From assembly GCA_029260135.1 (NCBI GenBank), contig JAJDDV010000032.1:1-46068 (forward strand): a stretch of 46,068 bases of DNA, written 5' to 3'. The stretch is from Phycisphaerae bacterium (GTDB lineage: Bacteria; Planctomycetota; Phycisphaerae; UBA1845). A model generated the notes under the pieces. It searched no databases and had not been told where the DNA came from. It saw only the letters and a program-made list of their open reading frames with translations. Made by a program: the position numbers and the translations under genes. Of the stretch, positions 27,495-34,934 are shown in pieces. Numbering within the stretch: the first letter of the stretch is position 1; each line of letters starts with the position of its first letter.

Positions 27495-28325
27495 CTACCT
27501 ACCCGACGGCGAACCGCCACCCTCGACCTTGGCTTTGGATCCTAGAAGGACAACGGTACCGGGATGCTCCTTCCGCCACTCGCCCAGTGTAATGACCGGT
27601 GTTTCGCCGATGAAGGGAATCGTCTCACGCTTCCGGACTCCGGCAATGGCCGTCCACTTCGCGTCATCCAGCGGATACCAGAGGCTTTCCGTCTTTCGGT
27701 CGAAAATCAGGAACACGTTCTTGTAGACGTAACCGCTCACACCGAACTTGTCGGTTTCACCCGTTCTTTGACGTCCGTGAACCACGGACAGTTTGGCGAG
27801 CGGTCACCAACCGACCGTGACGGGCTTTCCGCCGAGCCGGTCGTTAACCAGTTCATGCCGGTCGAGAACCCTCACTGGATAGGCCCGGACATCGTCCCCG
27901 ATGGCAAAACCAATGACTGGAATGTCATCCGCTGTCTTCGGCGCCGCCTCCGCGGGGTCGTATGGATTTCGACCCAGGTCGAGCAGGCGAGGGTCATCCG
28001 GTGAGACAAACAGGGGGTCATCGATCGCCGGTATCGAGTCTTTCCCGATACCGAACTGAAGCCCTTCAGCCGGGATCATCGCGTCGGTGAAGTCATACCA
28101 TTTGGCGTTGGGGCTGTCCGGTGTGACACCGCGAGGCCCCGCCCAAAGGTACGTCTTTCCACCTTCCCGCTTGATCTTCTTGGTCTTCGATCCCAGGACG
28201 CCGCGGTACTTTTTCGGCGACGGTTTGTGGTCACCCTGCTGTGCGACGGAAACGGCAGGTAATACGCCTGCCGTTGCCATCGAAGCCACGACCACCCACA
28301 GGAACGCTAACCGGATGCCCCGCAT
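27495..28325 (-). CDS. DUF3179 selenoprotein with in-frame UGA (Sec174)
   Basis: Start ATG at 28325 with AGGAG seven bases upstream. The 276-codon frame has a signal peptide (RLAFLWVVVASMATAGVLPAVSVA), then the DUF3179 pattern 'SIPAIDDPLFVSPDD', 'VIGFAIGDDVRAYPVRVLDRHELVNDRLGGKPVTVGW'. A TGA (27804-27806) follows, and the same frame continues 'PLAKLSVVHGR...DKFGVSGYVYKNVFLIFDRKTESLWYPL'. In other members the TGA position is the Cys of 'TYCPLC', and sequence conservation continues after it. A perfect hairpin (27773-27789) with a G-first loop lies 21 nt downstream, as a bacterial SECIS requires. I therefore read the TGA as selenocysteine. The biochemical role of DUF3179 is unknown; an extracytoplasmic redox function is inference. 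Confidence 0.82.
27773..27789 (-). promoter_or_regulatory. Bacterial SECIS-like hairpin
   Basis: On the minus strand GTCCGTG-GTT-CACGGAC forms a seven-base-pair perfect stem with a three-base loop starting with G; a further U-G pair can extend it. The loop begins 22 nt after the UGA codon at 27804-27806. This fits the published bSECIS rules: loop 16-37 nt from UGA, 3-14 nt long, a G among its first two bases. It would bind SelB to direct selenocysteine insertion. Confidence 0.78.
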
Positions 28326-28416
28326 GCAACGACTCCTACTGTCCAGCCCATCATTCATCCGCGATACGACCGATAGAGCGAAAACTCCGTTCGGTGCAGG
28401 GCACTGCGGGTCCGCT

Positions 28417-29019
28417 TCACCGCGACAGTTGATACTTGCCGAAGCCGACGCGTTTGATGTTCGTCATGGTCGGCAGTGTGTTACTGATGGCCTTGGTGAG
28501 GTCCTTGGCCTTGGTCTTGAAGCCGGCCCTGATGACCTTGGAACCCAAATCGTTGGGGCTCAGAGGCTTGGTGTGCTGACTGAGCACGCGCACGATATAG
28601 TCTTTGAGCGAACCCGGACGAGTACCGCCAGCGCCCTTTCCTCGCTTCACACTTGTTACTCGCGCCTTGGTCTTCACCGCACCGGCCGGGCGACCCGGCT
28701 GCCTTCTGGTGCCGGTCCCCAGAGCGCTCATCGCAGCCGCGATGGAATCGATCTCGGCATCCAATGAACTCCGTTGTGCGGTCAGCATGTCGTAATACGC
28801 CTGCATGTCGTTCAGGAAGCGCCCGGCTTCCAGGCCAAACGCAGAACCGCCGCCACTCGCCGAGGGGACCGTTCGCTTGTTCGCTGAACCGCGTGGGCGC
28901 CCGACTTTGCCCTTGCGCTTCGCACCTGCGCCATGAATACTATTCATGTGACGCGCGAGGTGCGCCGGCATCTTGAACGTTCTCGAACATCTCGAACACT
29001 TAAGGGTTGCTCTTGCCAT
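28417..29019 (-). CDS. C2H2 zinc finger / AT-hook / HARE-HTH-like DNA-binding protein
   Basis: Start at the ATG at 29019, with AGGAG eight bases upstream. The 200-residue product opens with a canonical C2H2 finger: C8-x2-C11-x3-F15-x5-L21-x2-H24-x4-H29. An AT-hook-like 'KVGRPRGSANK' follows near residue 40, then a helical or coiled segment, a second hook-like 'QPGRPAGAVK' near residue 105 and a very basic linker. Residues about 135-200 ('SLKDYIVRVLSQHTKPLSPNDLGSKVIRAGFKT...VGFGKYQL') resemble the HARE-HTH winged helix. It is probably a nucleoid-associated protein or regulator. The finger follows the eukaryotic pattern rather than the bacterial Ros/MucR type (C-x2-C-x9-H). Confidence 0.8.
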   Translation of the reverse strand: MARATLKCSRCSRTFKMPAHLARHMNSIHGAGAKRKGKVGRPRGSANKRTVPSASGGGSAFGLEAGRFLNDMQAYYDMLTAQRSSLDAEIDSIAAAMSALGTGTRRQPGRPAGAVKTKARVTSVKRGKGAGGTRPGSLKDYIVRVLSQHTKPLSPNDLGSKVIRAGFKTKAKDLTKAISNTLPTMTNIKRVGFGKYQLSR

Positions 29020-29721
29020 GGTGTCGTCTCCTAAGGTACTTCTCGTGGTGTCGCTGTATGCGATCACCGCAAAAACAAATGCCGGCCAGTCTGCTGAATC
29101 GCCCGGCATACAAAACTACGCTGCAAAACTACCACCATGGCACAAGTCCCGCAAGCCAAAAGTGTGAAAACAGTCACTCAGAAGGAACGGGAGTATATGT
29201 AAGCAGCCGTCTCAAAGGTGGGAAGAACTGACGCGGACGCGGACCGACTGCGGCTGTTCCAATGCCGGGCGTCTGGCAATGGCCTGAGGCGGAACGGAGG
29301 CCCTTCCACCACTGCTTCTCTCACCCTCGGCCTCGGCAGCGCGATCGAGCCGCCATGCGCAATTCACAGGTGTCATTGTTGACCACGATGGTCAGATCCT
29401 AGCGCCCGTCAGCCGTCCCAGACCGACATTGATGGGCACAAGAGCCCCATCGTCTCAAGCACGTCCGGACATGGGATCTTCCGTCCCATATCCAGAAGCG
29501 GCGGCCACCGGGGAGAGCCCAGGATTCGTTCAGGGCGAACCCTCGGCCCTACGCATGTTCAGTCACGCTACAATAAGATGGGGCCCTTCCGCGGTTCATC
29601 CAACCTTGCATCCTCTATCGCTGAGCGCCTCGGCCGGAGTGCGGCCCCGTCGGGAGTGGTTCTCACTTTTTCCATTTGGCGCATCGGAGTATGAATCGTA
29701 CATCCAAGGAGTAGGACTAGA
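29020..29721. other. Long divergent intergenic region
   Basis: No gene is supported between the zinc-finger gene (minus) and the riboswitch leader (plus). It should contain the promoters of both. A TATGAAT box at 29688-29694 could be the -10 of the riboswitch transcript, but its -35 is unclear. An inverted repeat TGCCGG...CCGGCA lies near 29081-29109. Confidence 0.4.
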
Positions 29722-29886
29722 CCCTGTGGGCAAACCATCCGTGAGGGTGGGACGCAAAGCGCAGAGTCCCGGCCACTTGAAGGACGGTGCAAAGGAAGCG
29801 ATCCGGATGGATCACTTCGCGATGCCACGACCGAATAACCGGGATGGTCGCGTTGCACAACGGAGCAGCACTCTCCGTTGGAGGGC
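29722..29886 (+). promoter_or_regulatory. c-di-GMP-I (GEMM)-like riboswitch, copy 2, with an enlarged arm
   Basis: The core matches copy 1: GTGGGCAAACC at 29726-29736, stem CCATCC/GGGTGG (29735-29740 with 29745-29750) with a GTGA GNRA loop, then GGGACGCAAAGC ending at 29760. The 3' part GTCGCGTTGCACAAC at 29847-29861 and the hairpin CAACGGAG/CTCCGTTG (29858-29865 with 29873-29880), followed by GAGGG, also match copy 1 closely. Between them is a much larger arm closed by GTCCCGG...CCGGGAT, containing an internal near-perfect GAAGCGATCC/GGATCACTTC hairpin. The outer helix P1 is weak (CCCT with AGGG). It precedes the Ser-Asp repeat secreted protein by about 110 nt. Confidence 0.8.
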
Positions 29887-29954
29887 ATGCACGTGGAGCA
29901 CTGTTCATCAAACCCGACCGCTCCGCTCTTCCAACCGGTGTTGCATGGAAACCC

Positions 29955-29975
29955 GGCGAGGTATCGGACCTCGCC
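29955..29975 (+). promoter_or_regulatory. Hairpin just upstream of the ribosome-binding site (possible expression platform)
   Basis: GGCGAGGT (29955-29962) pairs perfectly with ACCTCGCC (29968-29975) around ATCGG. It lies a few bases before the AAAGGAGGGG ribosome-binding site of the Ser-Asp protein and has no U-tract. It may control access to that site as part of the riboswitch output, rather than terminate transcription. Confidence 0.45.
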
Positions 29976-29996
29976 AAGAAAAAGGAGGGGAGAGGC

Positions 29997-31262
29997 ATGT
30001 TGTTTCATTCAAACTTGAGGCAACGTCGTCGCGCCGTGGCGGCTGTTCACGTCGTGGTCGCGTTACCGGTCCTGGTCGGTTTCACCGCGATCACGGTGGA
30101 TTTGGGCGCCGTGTACAACGCACGGACCGATCTGCAGCGTACCGCAGATGCCGCAGCACTGGCGGCCATCACAGAGTTCGCCTATGGCGATGGCAATGTC
30201 AACGGAACCTCCGGGCCCACGGATCTGGCCACGCGCATTGTCGGGCTCAATCCCGTGATGGGACACGACGTCTCGATCGTGGCCAGCGACGACGTCGCCT
30301 TCGGCCGGGCCTACTACAACCAAGTGGCCAACAGCTACAACTTCGTGGCCGGTGACGTTCCCACCAACGCGGTTCGGGTGGCTGTTCGCCATACCGAGGA
30401 CTCTCCGAACGGTCAACTACCGCTCTATTTTGCGGGGCTCCTTGGCGAGAGCATGACAAACGTCTCGGCCGAGGCAGTGGCCATGTATGCCGAAACCTCC
30501 TATGAGCAGGCCGACTGCTACCACACCGTCCCCAACGGGAAGATCATGCTCTGTCACTACGGCGACAGCGACGACAGCGATGACAGCGAGGGAGGATATA
30601 GCGACGACAGTGACGACAGTTCGCCGGGTGATAGTGACGGCGCTCACGCCGGCGATCCGGACGACAGTGACGACAGCAGCGCCGGTGACAGTGACGACAG
30701 TGACGACAGCAACGACAGCGGTGACAGCGCTGACAGTGCGGTGGACAGCGGCGACAGCGACAGCGGCGGCAGCGGCGATAGCGACAGTGAAGGCTACGCC
30801 GGTCTCGGGGACAGCGACGGTCCGCGGACGATTCTGGCCGATTCCGGTGCCACGCCGTTCTTCATCCGCAGGGGAGACACGATCGGCCCCTGTGACTGCC
30901 CGGCCGGCGACAGTGACGACAGCGATGACAGCGAGCTCGGTGACAGCGCCGATAGCGACGACAGCGATACCGGAGACAGTGACGGCTCCACCAACGGGGA
31001 CAGTGACGACAGCGATGATAGCGAGGGCGGACACAGCGATGATAGCGACGACAGCACCGTGAACGGTTCGGACAATGGGAACAACGGTAGCGGAAAAGGG
31101 AACAAGAAAATCACGATTTGCCACATTCCTCCGGGCAACCCGGCGAACGCCCACACCATCACCGTAGGAAAGCCCGCGGTGTTCAATGCCCACATCAAAC
31201 ACGGTGACCTGATCGGCCCTTGTCTGTCTGACCGGGAACTTCGGTTCTTCTTGATCGAGTAG
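29997..31262 (+). CDS. TadE/TadG-like secreted protein with Ser-Asp repeats and Cys/His modules
   Basis: ATG at 29997 after AAAGGAGGGG. The 421-residue protein has a Tad_N-type N-terminus ('AAVHVVVALPVLVGFTAITVDLGAVYNARTDLQRTADAAALAA') like the vWA protein, and the same following 'DSPNGQLPLYFAGLLGESMTNVSAEAVAMYA' block. After residue 175 come two Cys/His modules. The C-terminal one is intact ('ITICHIPPGNPANAHTITV...AHIKHGDLIGPC'). The first ('IMLCHYG' ... 'RTILADSGATPFFIRRGDTIGPC') is interrupted by an acidic Ser-Asp repeat (residues about 190-274). A second repeat tract (305-353) lies between the modules. The very acidic repeats suggest a Ca-binding or stalk-like surface region. A GEMM-like riboswitch is in its leader. 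Confidence 0.88.
   Translation: MLFHSNLRQRRRAVAAVHVVVALPVLVGFTAITVDLGAVYNARTDLQRTADAAALAAITEFAYGDGNVNGTSGPTDLATRIVGLNPVMGHDVSIVASDDVAFGRAYYNQVANSYNFVAGDVPTNAVRVAVRHTEDSPNGQLPLYFAGLLGESMTNVSAEAVAMYAETSYEQADCYHTVPNGKIMLCHYGDSDDSDDSEGGYSDDSDDSSPGDSDGAHAGDPDDSDDSSAGDSDDSDDSNDSGDSADSAVDSGDSDSGGSGDSDSEGYAGLGDSDGPRTILADSGATPFFIRRGDTIGPCDCPAGDSDDSDDSELGDSADSDDSDTGDSDGSTNGDSDDSDDSEGGHSDDSDDSTVNGSDNGNNGSGKGNKKITICHIPPGNPANAHTITVGKPAVFNAHIKHGDLIGPCLSDRELRFFLIE
30564..30819 (+). repeat. Coding Ser-Asp repeat tract 1
   Basis: In-frame, imperfect repeats of GAC-AGT/AGC-GAC codons encode DSDDSDDS-type units broken by Gly, Ala and Glu. They fall inside the first Cys/His module, between its CH and its RTI...GPC ending. 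The near-identical short units are prone to slippage, so repeat number may vary between strains. Confidence 0.9.
30909..31055 (+). repeat. Coding Ser-Asp repeat tract 2
   Basis: A second run of the same GAC-AGT/AGC-GAC codon repeat, located between the first module's GPCDC and the intact C-terminal CHIPPGNP module. It is very acidic, with about one Asp every two residues. Confidence 0.9.
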
Positions 31263-31283
31263 TGAGCGAAGATTTCGAGCGGG

Positions 31284-31307
31284 TGTCACCGCTCCGGCCG
31301 TGACACG
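31284..31307 (+). other. Hairpin upstream of the terminator
   Basis: GTGTCAC (31284-31290) pairs perfectly with GTGACAC (31301-31307) across a ten-base loop, directly after the stop of the Ser-Asp protein. It may stabilise the 3' end or belong to a tandem terminator. Confidence 0.45.
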
Positions 31308-31311
31308 CCCA

Positions 31312-31359
31312 AGGGTGAACGTCGCCGTACGGGCACGGAAACGTTCACCCTTTTCTTTG
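31312..31359 (+). terminator. Rho-independent terminator of the Ser-Asp protein gene
   Basis: AAGGGTGAACGT (31312-31323) pairs perfectly over 12 bp with ACGTTCACCCTT (31342-31353), followed by TTCTTT. This is the clearest intrinsic terminator in the window and isolates the riboswitch-controlled gene from the kinase-like gene. Confidence 0.85.
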
Positions 31360-31380
31360 ATCTAGGGAGGGAGACTCTAC

Positions 31381-33171
31381 GTGGCTGACAGGTCATCGGT
31401 GCTTACGCCGCCGTCTCGCCTCGATCCTCAGGCCGCACCCGCACCATCACCTCGCAGTGATCGTGAGGAGCGGGGCGCGTCGAGGGATCGGTTTACCGAA
31501 TCCCCCACGACCCACGGCGTCGAGGAGGAGCAAGAACTCGGACGCGGGAGGTCGGGCGTTGTCTACGCCAGTCGAGACGCTTCCGGACACCACATCGTAC
31601 GAAAGGTGTTCGGTGCGTCGGGGCTGGAAAAAGCCGTTCAGATTGTTCTCCTCGGCGCGCCGAACCCGTATGCCTGGTGCGAGGCGGCGGTTCGCTCGGC
31701 CGTATTGCGACGCCATATTCTTGCCGATCTCGTGAGGTACTGGTTCGGCGACAAGCTCAGTGTGGCGCGTGCCTTGGACCACCGGTGGAACCCGGACGTC
31801 CGTGCGTACGAGATGCGCTGTGACCTCGTCAAGGGACGTCACGTGGCACTTCGCCACTGCTTCAGCGTCACGGCGGACCAGGAGCTTGCCGATCTTCGCC
31901 GGAAGGTGATGAAGCCTCTCCAGGACCACCTCGAGGAATCGGGCTTTGACGGGCTGGTCTGGCAGGCGGGAAGAGGCAATCCGGTCGCCCTGAATAACTT
32001 CATGCGGGAAGGCTCCGATGGACGAGGATCCAGCCGCTGGGTCTGGATCGATTTGGAGTCGGGCGTACCGGCTCTATTCCCCCTCAACCCGTTGGACCTC
32101 CTGCGATTCTACCTCCCCCGATCGCTGCGCCACCGTCGTCCTCTCTTCGACGACGTCGATTTTGGAGCACTCCATCGCTATGTCGCCAAACACCGAGGTG
32201 ATCTGCACAGCAAGCTCGGCTCACGGCGTCTTCGTCGGTTCGAGCGGAACGTCGACGCTCTCGCCGAGGCCCAGCGCGAATGGAAATCGCTTCCGCGGCT
32301 CCAGCGGAGTATCGGCTACCGTCGCGCCAGGGGTGCAATCGACGACAAGCAAGCCCAGTGGTACGCAAAACACCCGCTCCACTGGTATTCGAGAGAGGTC
32401 GGTCAGGCCCTTCGATCCACCCCGGAGAGATTGTCTGCGGGGCTCACCCGGATCATCAACAAGCTTCGACAGATCGACCTCACGTGTGCCGTCAAGGCCT
32501 GCTGGAAGGCAACCTGGTCGCAGGCGTATCGAGAGCGCATGGCCCGCGAGTATGTCGATGCGCGAGTCACCCAATGGGCGGCGCGAGGTCAAATGAGCGA
32601 ACGACATGCCGCGACGCTCCGCGCGCGCGTTCATGGCGAAGAGTCCAGCGCCTATCTGACCGATTTCGGCGTCCACCTGGCGGTCAAACCGCTCGTGAAG
32701 ATCGCGCAGTTCTGGATCATGCCCGCCCTGTGGATGGCCGGTATGGTCAGTGAGTTCTGGGTAGCGTTCTTCATGCTGGCCGGCGGTTCCATCGCGCGAT
32801 CCGTCTACACCCTCGCACGCCTACTGCAAAACGCAGTCCGCGGACGCGAGCGACCGTGGGTTGCCCTGGGCACTGGAACGCTTCCGGTCATCGGGAACGT
32901 GGCCTTTCCGATTCAAATCCTGTCGACAGGCACGGACGAGGAACACGCCGTCGCCCGGTTCATCCTCCACGACACGTTCAGCCGCCTGGGAAGGTGGGTC
33001 CCGATATGGGGAGGTCCGGACACGTTGACGGAACACGTATTGAATCGCCTTCCAGATCGCAGTTTGCGCAAACGCGCCCGGATCGGCGCGTCGACCAACA
33101 GCGTGCAGACGCATCGGGCCGTCGACCATTCTCGGACGGCCGCACCTGAGCCCGTACCGATAAAGGTATGA
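31381..33171 (+). CDS. Membrane-associated atypical kinase-like protein
   Basis: GTG start at 31381 after GGGAGGGAG. The 596-residue product has a kinase-like N-terminal half. 'ELGRGRSGVVYAS' (about 53-65) resembles the Gly-rich loop and 'HHIVRKVFG' the beta-3 Lys. 'GRGNPVALNNF' stands where the catalytic loop is expected, with Asn residues but no HRD, and 'WVWIDLESG' resembles the metal-binding DFG/DxE strand of aminoglycoside-phosphotransferase or ABC1-like kinases. The C-terminal half is basic and helical with two hydrophobic segments near residues 440-485. Activity is uncertain: it may phosphorylate a small molecule or protein, or be a pseudokinase. Confidence 0.6.
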   Translation: MADRSSVLTPPSRLDPQAAPAPSPRSDREERGASRDRFTESPTTHGVEEEQELGRGRSGVVYASRDASGHHIVRKVFGASGLEKAVQIVLLGAPNPYAWCEAAVRSAVLRRHILADLVRYWFGDKLSVARALDHRWNPDVRAYEMRCDLVKGRHVALRHCFSVTADQELADLRRKVMKPLQDHLEESGFDGLVWQAGRGNPVALNNFMREGSDGRGSSRWVWIDLESGVPALFPLNPLDLLRFYLPRSLRHRRPLFDDVDFGALHRYVAKHRGDLHSKLGSRRLRRFERNVDALAEAQREWKSLPRLQRSIGYRRARGAIDDKQAQWYAKHPLHWYSREVGQALRSTPERLSAGLTRIINKLRQIDLTCAVKACWKATWSQAYRERMAREYVDARVTQWAARGQMSERHAATLRARVHGEESSAYLTDFGVHLAVKPLVKIAQFWIMPALWMAGMVSEFWVAFFMLAGGSIARSVYTLARLLQNAVRGRERPWVALGTGTLPVIGNVAFPIQILSTGTDEEHAVARFILHDTFSRLGRWVPIWGGPDTLTEHVLNRLPDRSLRKRARIGASTNSVQTHRAVDHSRTAAPEPVPIKV

Positions 33172-33361
33172 GCACGCCTTTCGCCACCGGGCGCCCGATC
33201 TGGTCGATACCTCTGGGAGAAAGCGTGTTCAGACCGGCGGCAGGAAGCGACATTCGCCCATTCTCCTGCTGCGCGTCTGCCATCGAAGAGTGACATTGCG
33301 ACGGCGTGTCCGGCGACCGGAAGGGCACCGCTCGCAATGCCTGGTCCAGGAGAGACAACCC

Positions 33362-34696
33362 GTGCCGTACCGTATCAAGAGCAAACCGCAGGCTCTATTC
33401 GCTTGGGCGCTGTTTGTCGCGATCGTTGGATTCTACACCGTCGCCGCCCTACGCTTCCCGATGGTCTACATCTGGGCGACGTACGAGGACCTCGTGGGCG
33501 AGTGGGTCCAGGTCTGGTCCGTGGTGGTCGCTCTCGCGATTTCCGTTCGCTTGACGGTGGCGCGGTGGCGATTCCGATGGTTCTTTGCTCTGCTCTCGTT
33601 GAGTTGCTTCTACGTCGCGATGGAGGAGATCTCGTGGGGCCAGCGAATTGTCGGCTTCTCTTCTCCCACGTTCTTCAAAGCGAAGAACCTTCAAAGTGAG
33701 ACGAATCTCCACAATCTGTTGACCGGACCCTATGCAACGACGCTCAAGACTTCTCTGAGCTACGGCCTTGCGGTAGCACTGGCAGTCTACGGATTCGTCT
33801 ATCCGGCTTCACTCTGGTTGCGATTTCGCGTTGCCCGGTGGATGGATGCGCGCGGTCTCGCCGCACCCCCGCTCTATCTCTGGCCCTTCTTCGTGACCGC
33901 GGCGGTTCTGGAATGCGGCCCCTTCAAATTCAACGAGGCTGAGGTCGCCGAGATCCTCGTGGGTATGGGGCTGACGTTGATGACCGTACACTATGCCTGC
34001 GTTCGACCGCGTTGGGTGGCAAGCCGCGCGTCGCCCCGAGTTTCGCCGGACGAACTCTCCGGGCCGGTGGACATTGCGCCGGGAACACTCGCCCGTCGAT
34101 TGGCCATGGCCACCGCACTGGTCCTTCTACTGAGCTTGGGAACCACCAGCGCCATCTACGCGTCCCCGCCGCGGCGCGCCAGGATTCACAATCGCATTGA
34201 GAACGGCGTCGAGAAGTTTGCCGGGCGCTACGCCAGGTTCGAGCAGTGGGAAACCGCCATCCAGCTTTATGAGCGTGTGCATGAAAAAGAGCCGGAGCGA
34301 CTCTCCATCCGGAGAAAGCTCGCCGAGTGTGCCTCCGATATGGGGGATCGCAAGCGTGCCGAGCGATACCTTCTCGAAGCGCTCGAGTTCGATCTGCAGC
34401 GATTGGAGGGACGACCGGGAAGTGCGTCCACGCGCCGATCGCTCGTAAGAACCTATCGCATGCTCGGCGATAGAGAGAGCGCACAGGTCCACCTGCAGGA
34501 CGCGCTACAGATCACGCGGCGGAGGGTTGAGGAGAAACCCGATAGCGCCCCTGCCGCGTATGCCCTGGGAAAGACGTATACGCTGATGGGTGAGTACGGG
34601 CTGGCGCTCGAACAGCTCTCCCGAGCCTACGACCTGAGACCGACGTCGAAGAAATACCGCAAGGCCTACTACCGCGCCAGACGGTCAGCCCCTTAG
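33362..34696 (+). CDS. Polytopic membrane protein with C-terminal TPR repeats
   Basis: GTG start at 33362 with AGGAG nine bases upstream; an earlier in-frame ATG lacks a ribosome-binding site. The 444-residue product has about six or seven hydrophobic segments in residues 10-290. One loop reads 'VAMEEISWGQRIVGFSSPTFFKAKNLQSETNLHNL', a conserved-looking acidic and polar motif I cannot assign to a named family. From residue about 300 there are three or four TPR-like repeats ('EQWETAIQLYERVHEKEPERLSIRRKLAECASDMGD'). It is perhaps a membrane scaffold. Confidence 0.65.
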   Translation: MPYRIKSKPQALFAWALFVAIVGFYTVAALRFPMVYIWATYEDLVGEWVQVWSVVVALAISVRLTVARWRFRWFFALLSLSCFYVAMEEISWGQRIVGFSSPTFFKAKNLQSETNLHNLLTGPYATTLKTSLSYGLAVALAVYGFVYPASLWLRFRVARWMDARGLAAPPLYLWPFFVTAAVLECGPFKFNEAEVAEILVGMGLTLMTVHYACVRPRWVASRASPRVSPDELSGPVDIAPGTLARRLAMATALVLLLSLGTTSAIYASPPRRARIHNRIENGVEKFAGRYARFEQWETAIQLYERVHEKEPERLSIRRKLAECASDMGDRKRAERYLLEALEFDLQRLEGRPGSASTRRSLVRTYRMLGDRESAQVHLQDALQITRRRVEEKPDSAPAAYALGKTYTLMGEYGLALEQLSRAYDLRPTSKKYRKAYYRARRSAP

Positions 34697-34835
34697 AACG
34701 TCTTCTCGCGACGGCGAGTAGGCGGCACGCACGCCGACCCAGGATTTGCGGAAGCGTCTCAACTCCGCGTCTCATCTCGAATTCGTGACAAGTCTCGATG
34801 CAGCGGCGGGGACCCAGAGGACATCACATTGTAAC

Positions 34836-34850
34836 AAATGTCTTACATTT
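34836..34850 (+). promoter_or_regulatory. Palindrome overlapping the -35 box (candidate operator)
   Basis: AAATGT-CTT-ACATTT is a perfect inverted repeat whose right end touches the -35 box of the promoter at 34849-34877. Its position fits repressor or activator binding. It is AT-rich in a GC-rich context. Confidence 0.4.
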
Positions 34851-34877
34851 GAATCCGCTAGTCAAATGCACTAGAAT
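34849..34877 (+). promoter_or_regulatory. Sigma-70-like promoter of the SUMF1/dockerin gene
   Basis: TTGAAT (34849-34854) and TAGAAT (34872-34877) are separated by exactly 17 bases. The -10 matches five of six consensus bases and the -35 four of six. The box lies 57 nt before the ATG at 34935. Confidence 0.5.
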
Positions 34878-34934
34878 GCTCAGTCGAACGACACGAACAC
34901 GCGACATCGCTGGTCCTACCAGGAGGAGAGTGTC

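Noticed and set aside
27804..27806. Reading the DUF3179 TGA as a nonsense mutation (pseudogene)
   Set aside because: The TGA is at the conserved Cys column, the frame continues with family conservation, and a SECIS-like hairpin follows; recoding is more likely.
29429..30355. A plus-strand frame crossing riboswitch copy 2
   Set aside because: It overlaps the structured leader and the true Tad_N gene in another frame, with no ribosome-binding site.
30564..31055. Short direct repeats as a possible CRISPR array
   Set aside because: Repeats are in-frame codon repeats without unique spacers, inside a clear gene.
30417..31289. A 290-residue Val/Ala/Ile-rich minus-strand frame resembling a membrane protein
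   Set aside because: It is the antisense of the Ser-Asp codon repeats, which reads as V/A/I runs; there is no ribosome-binding site or family match.
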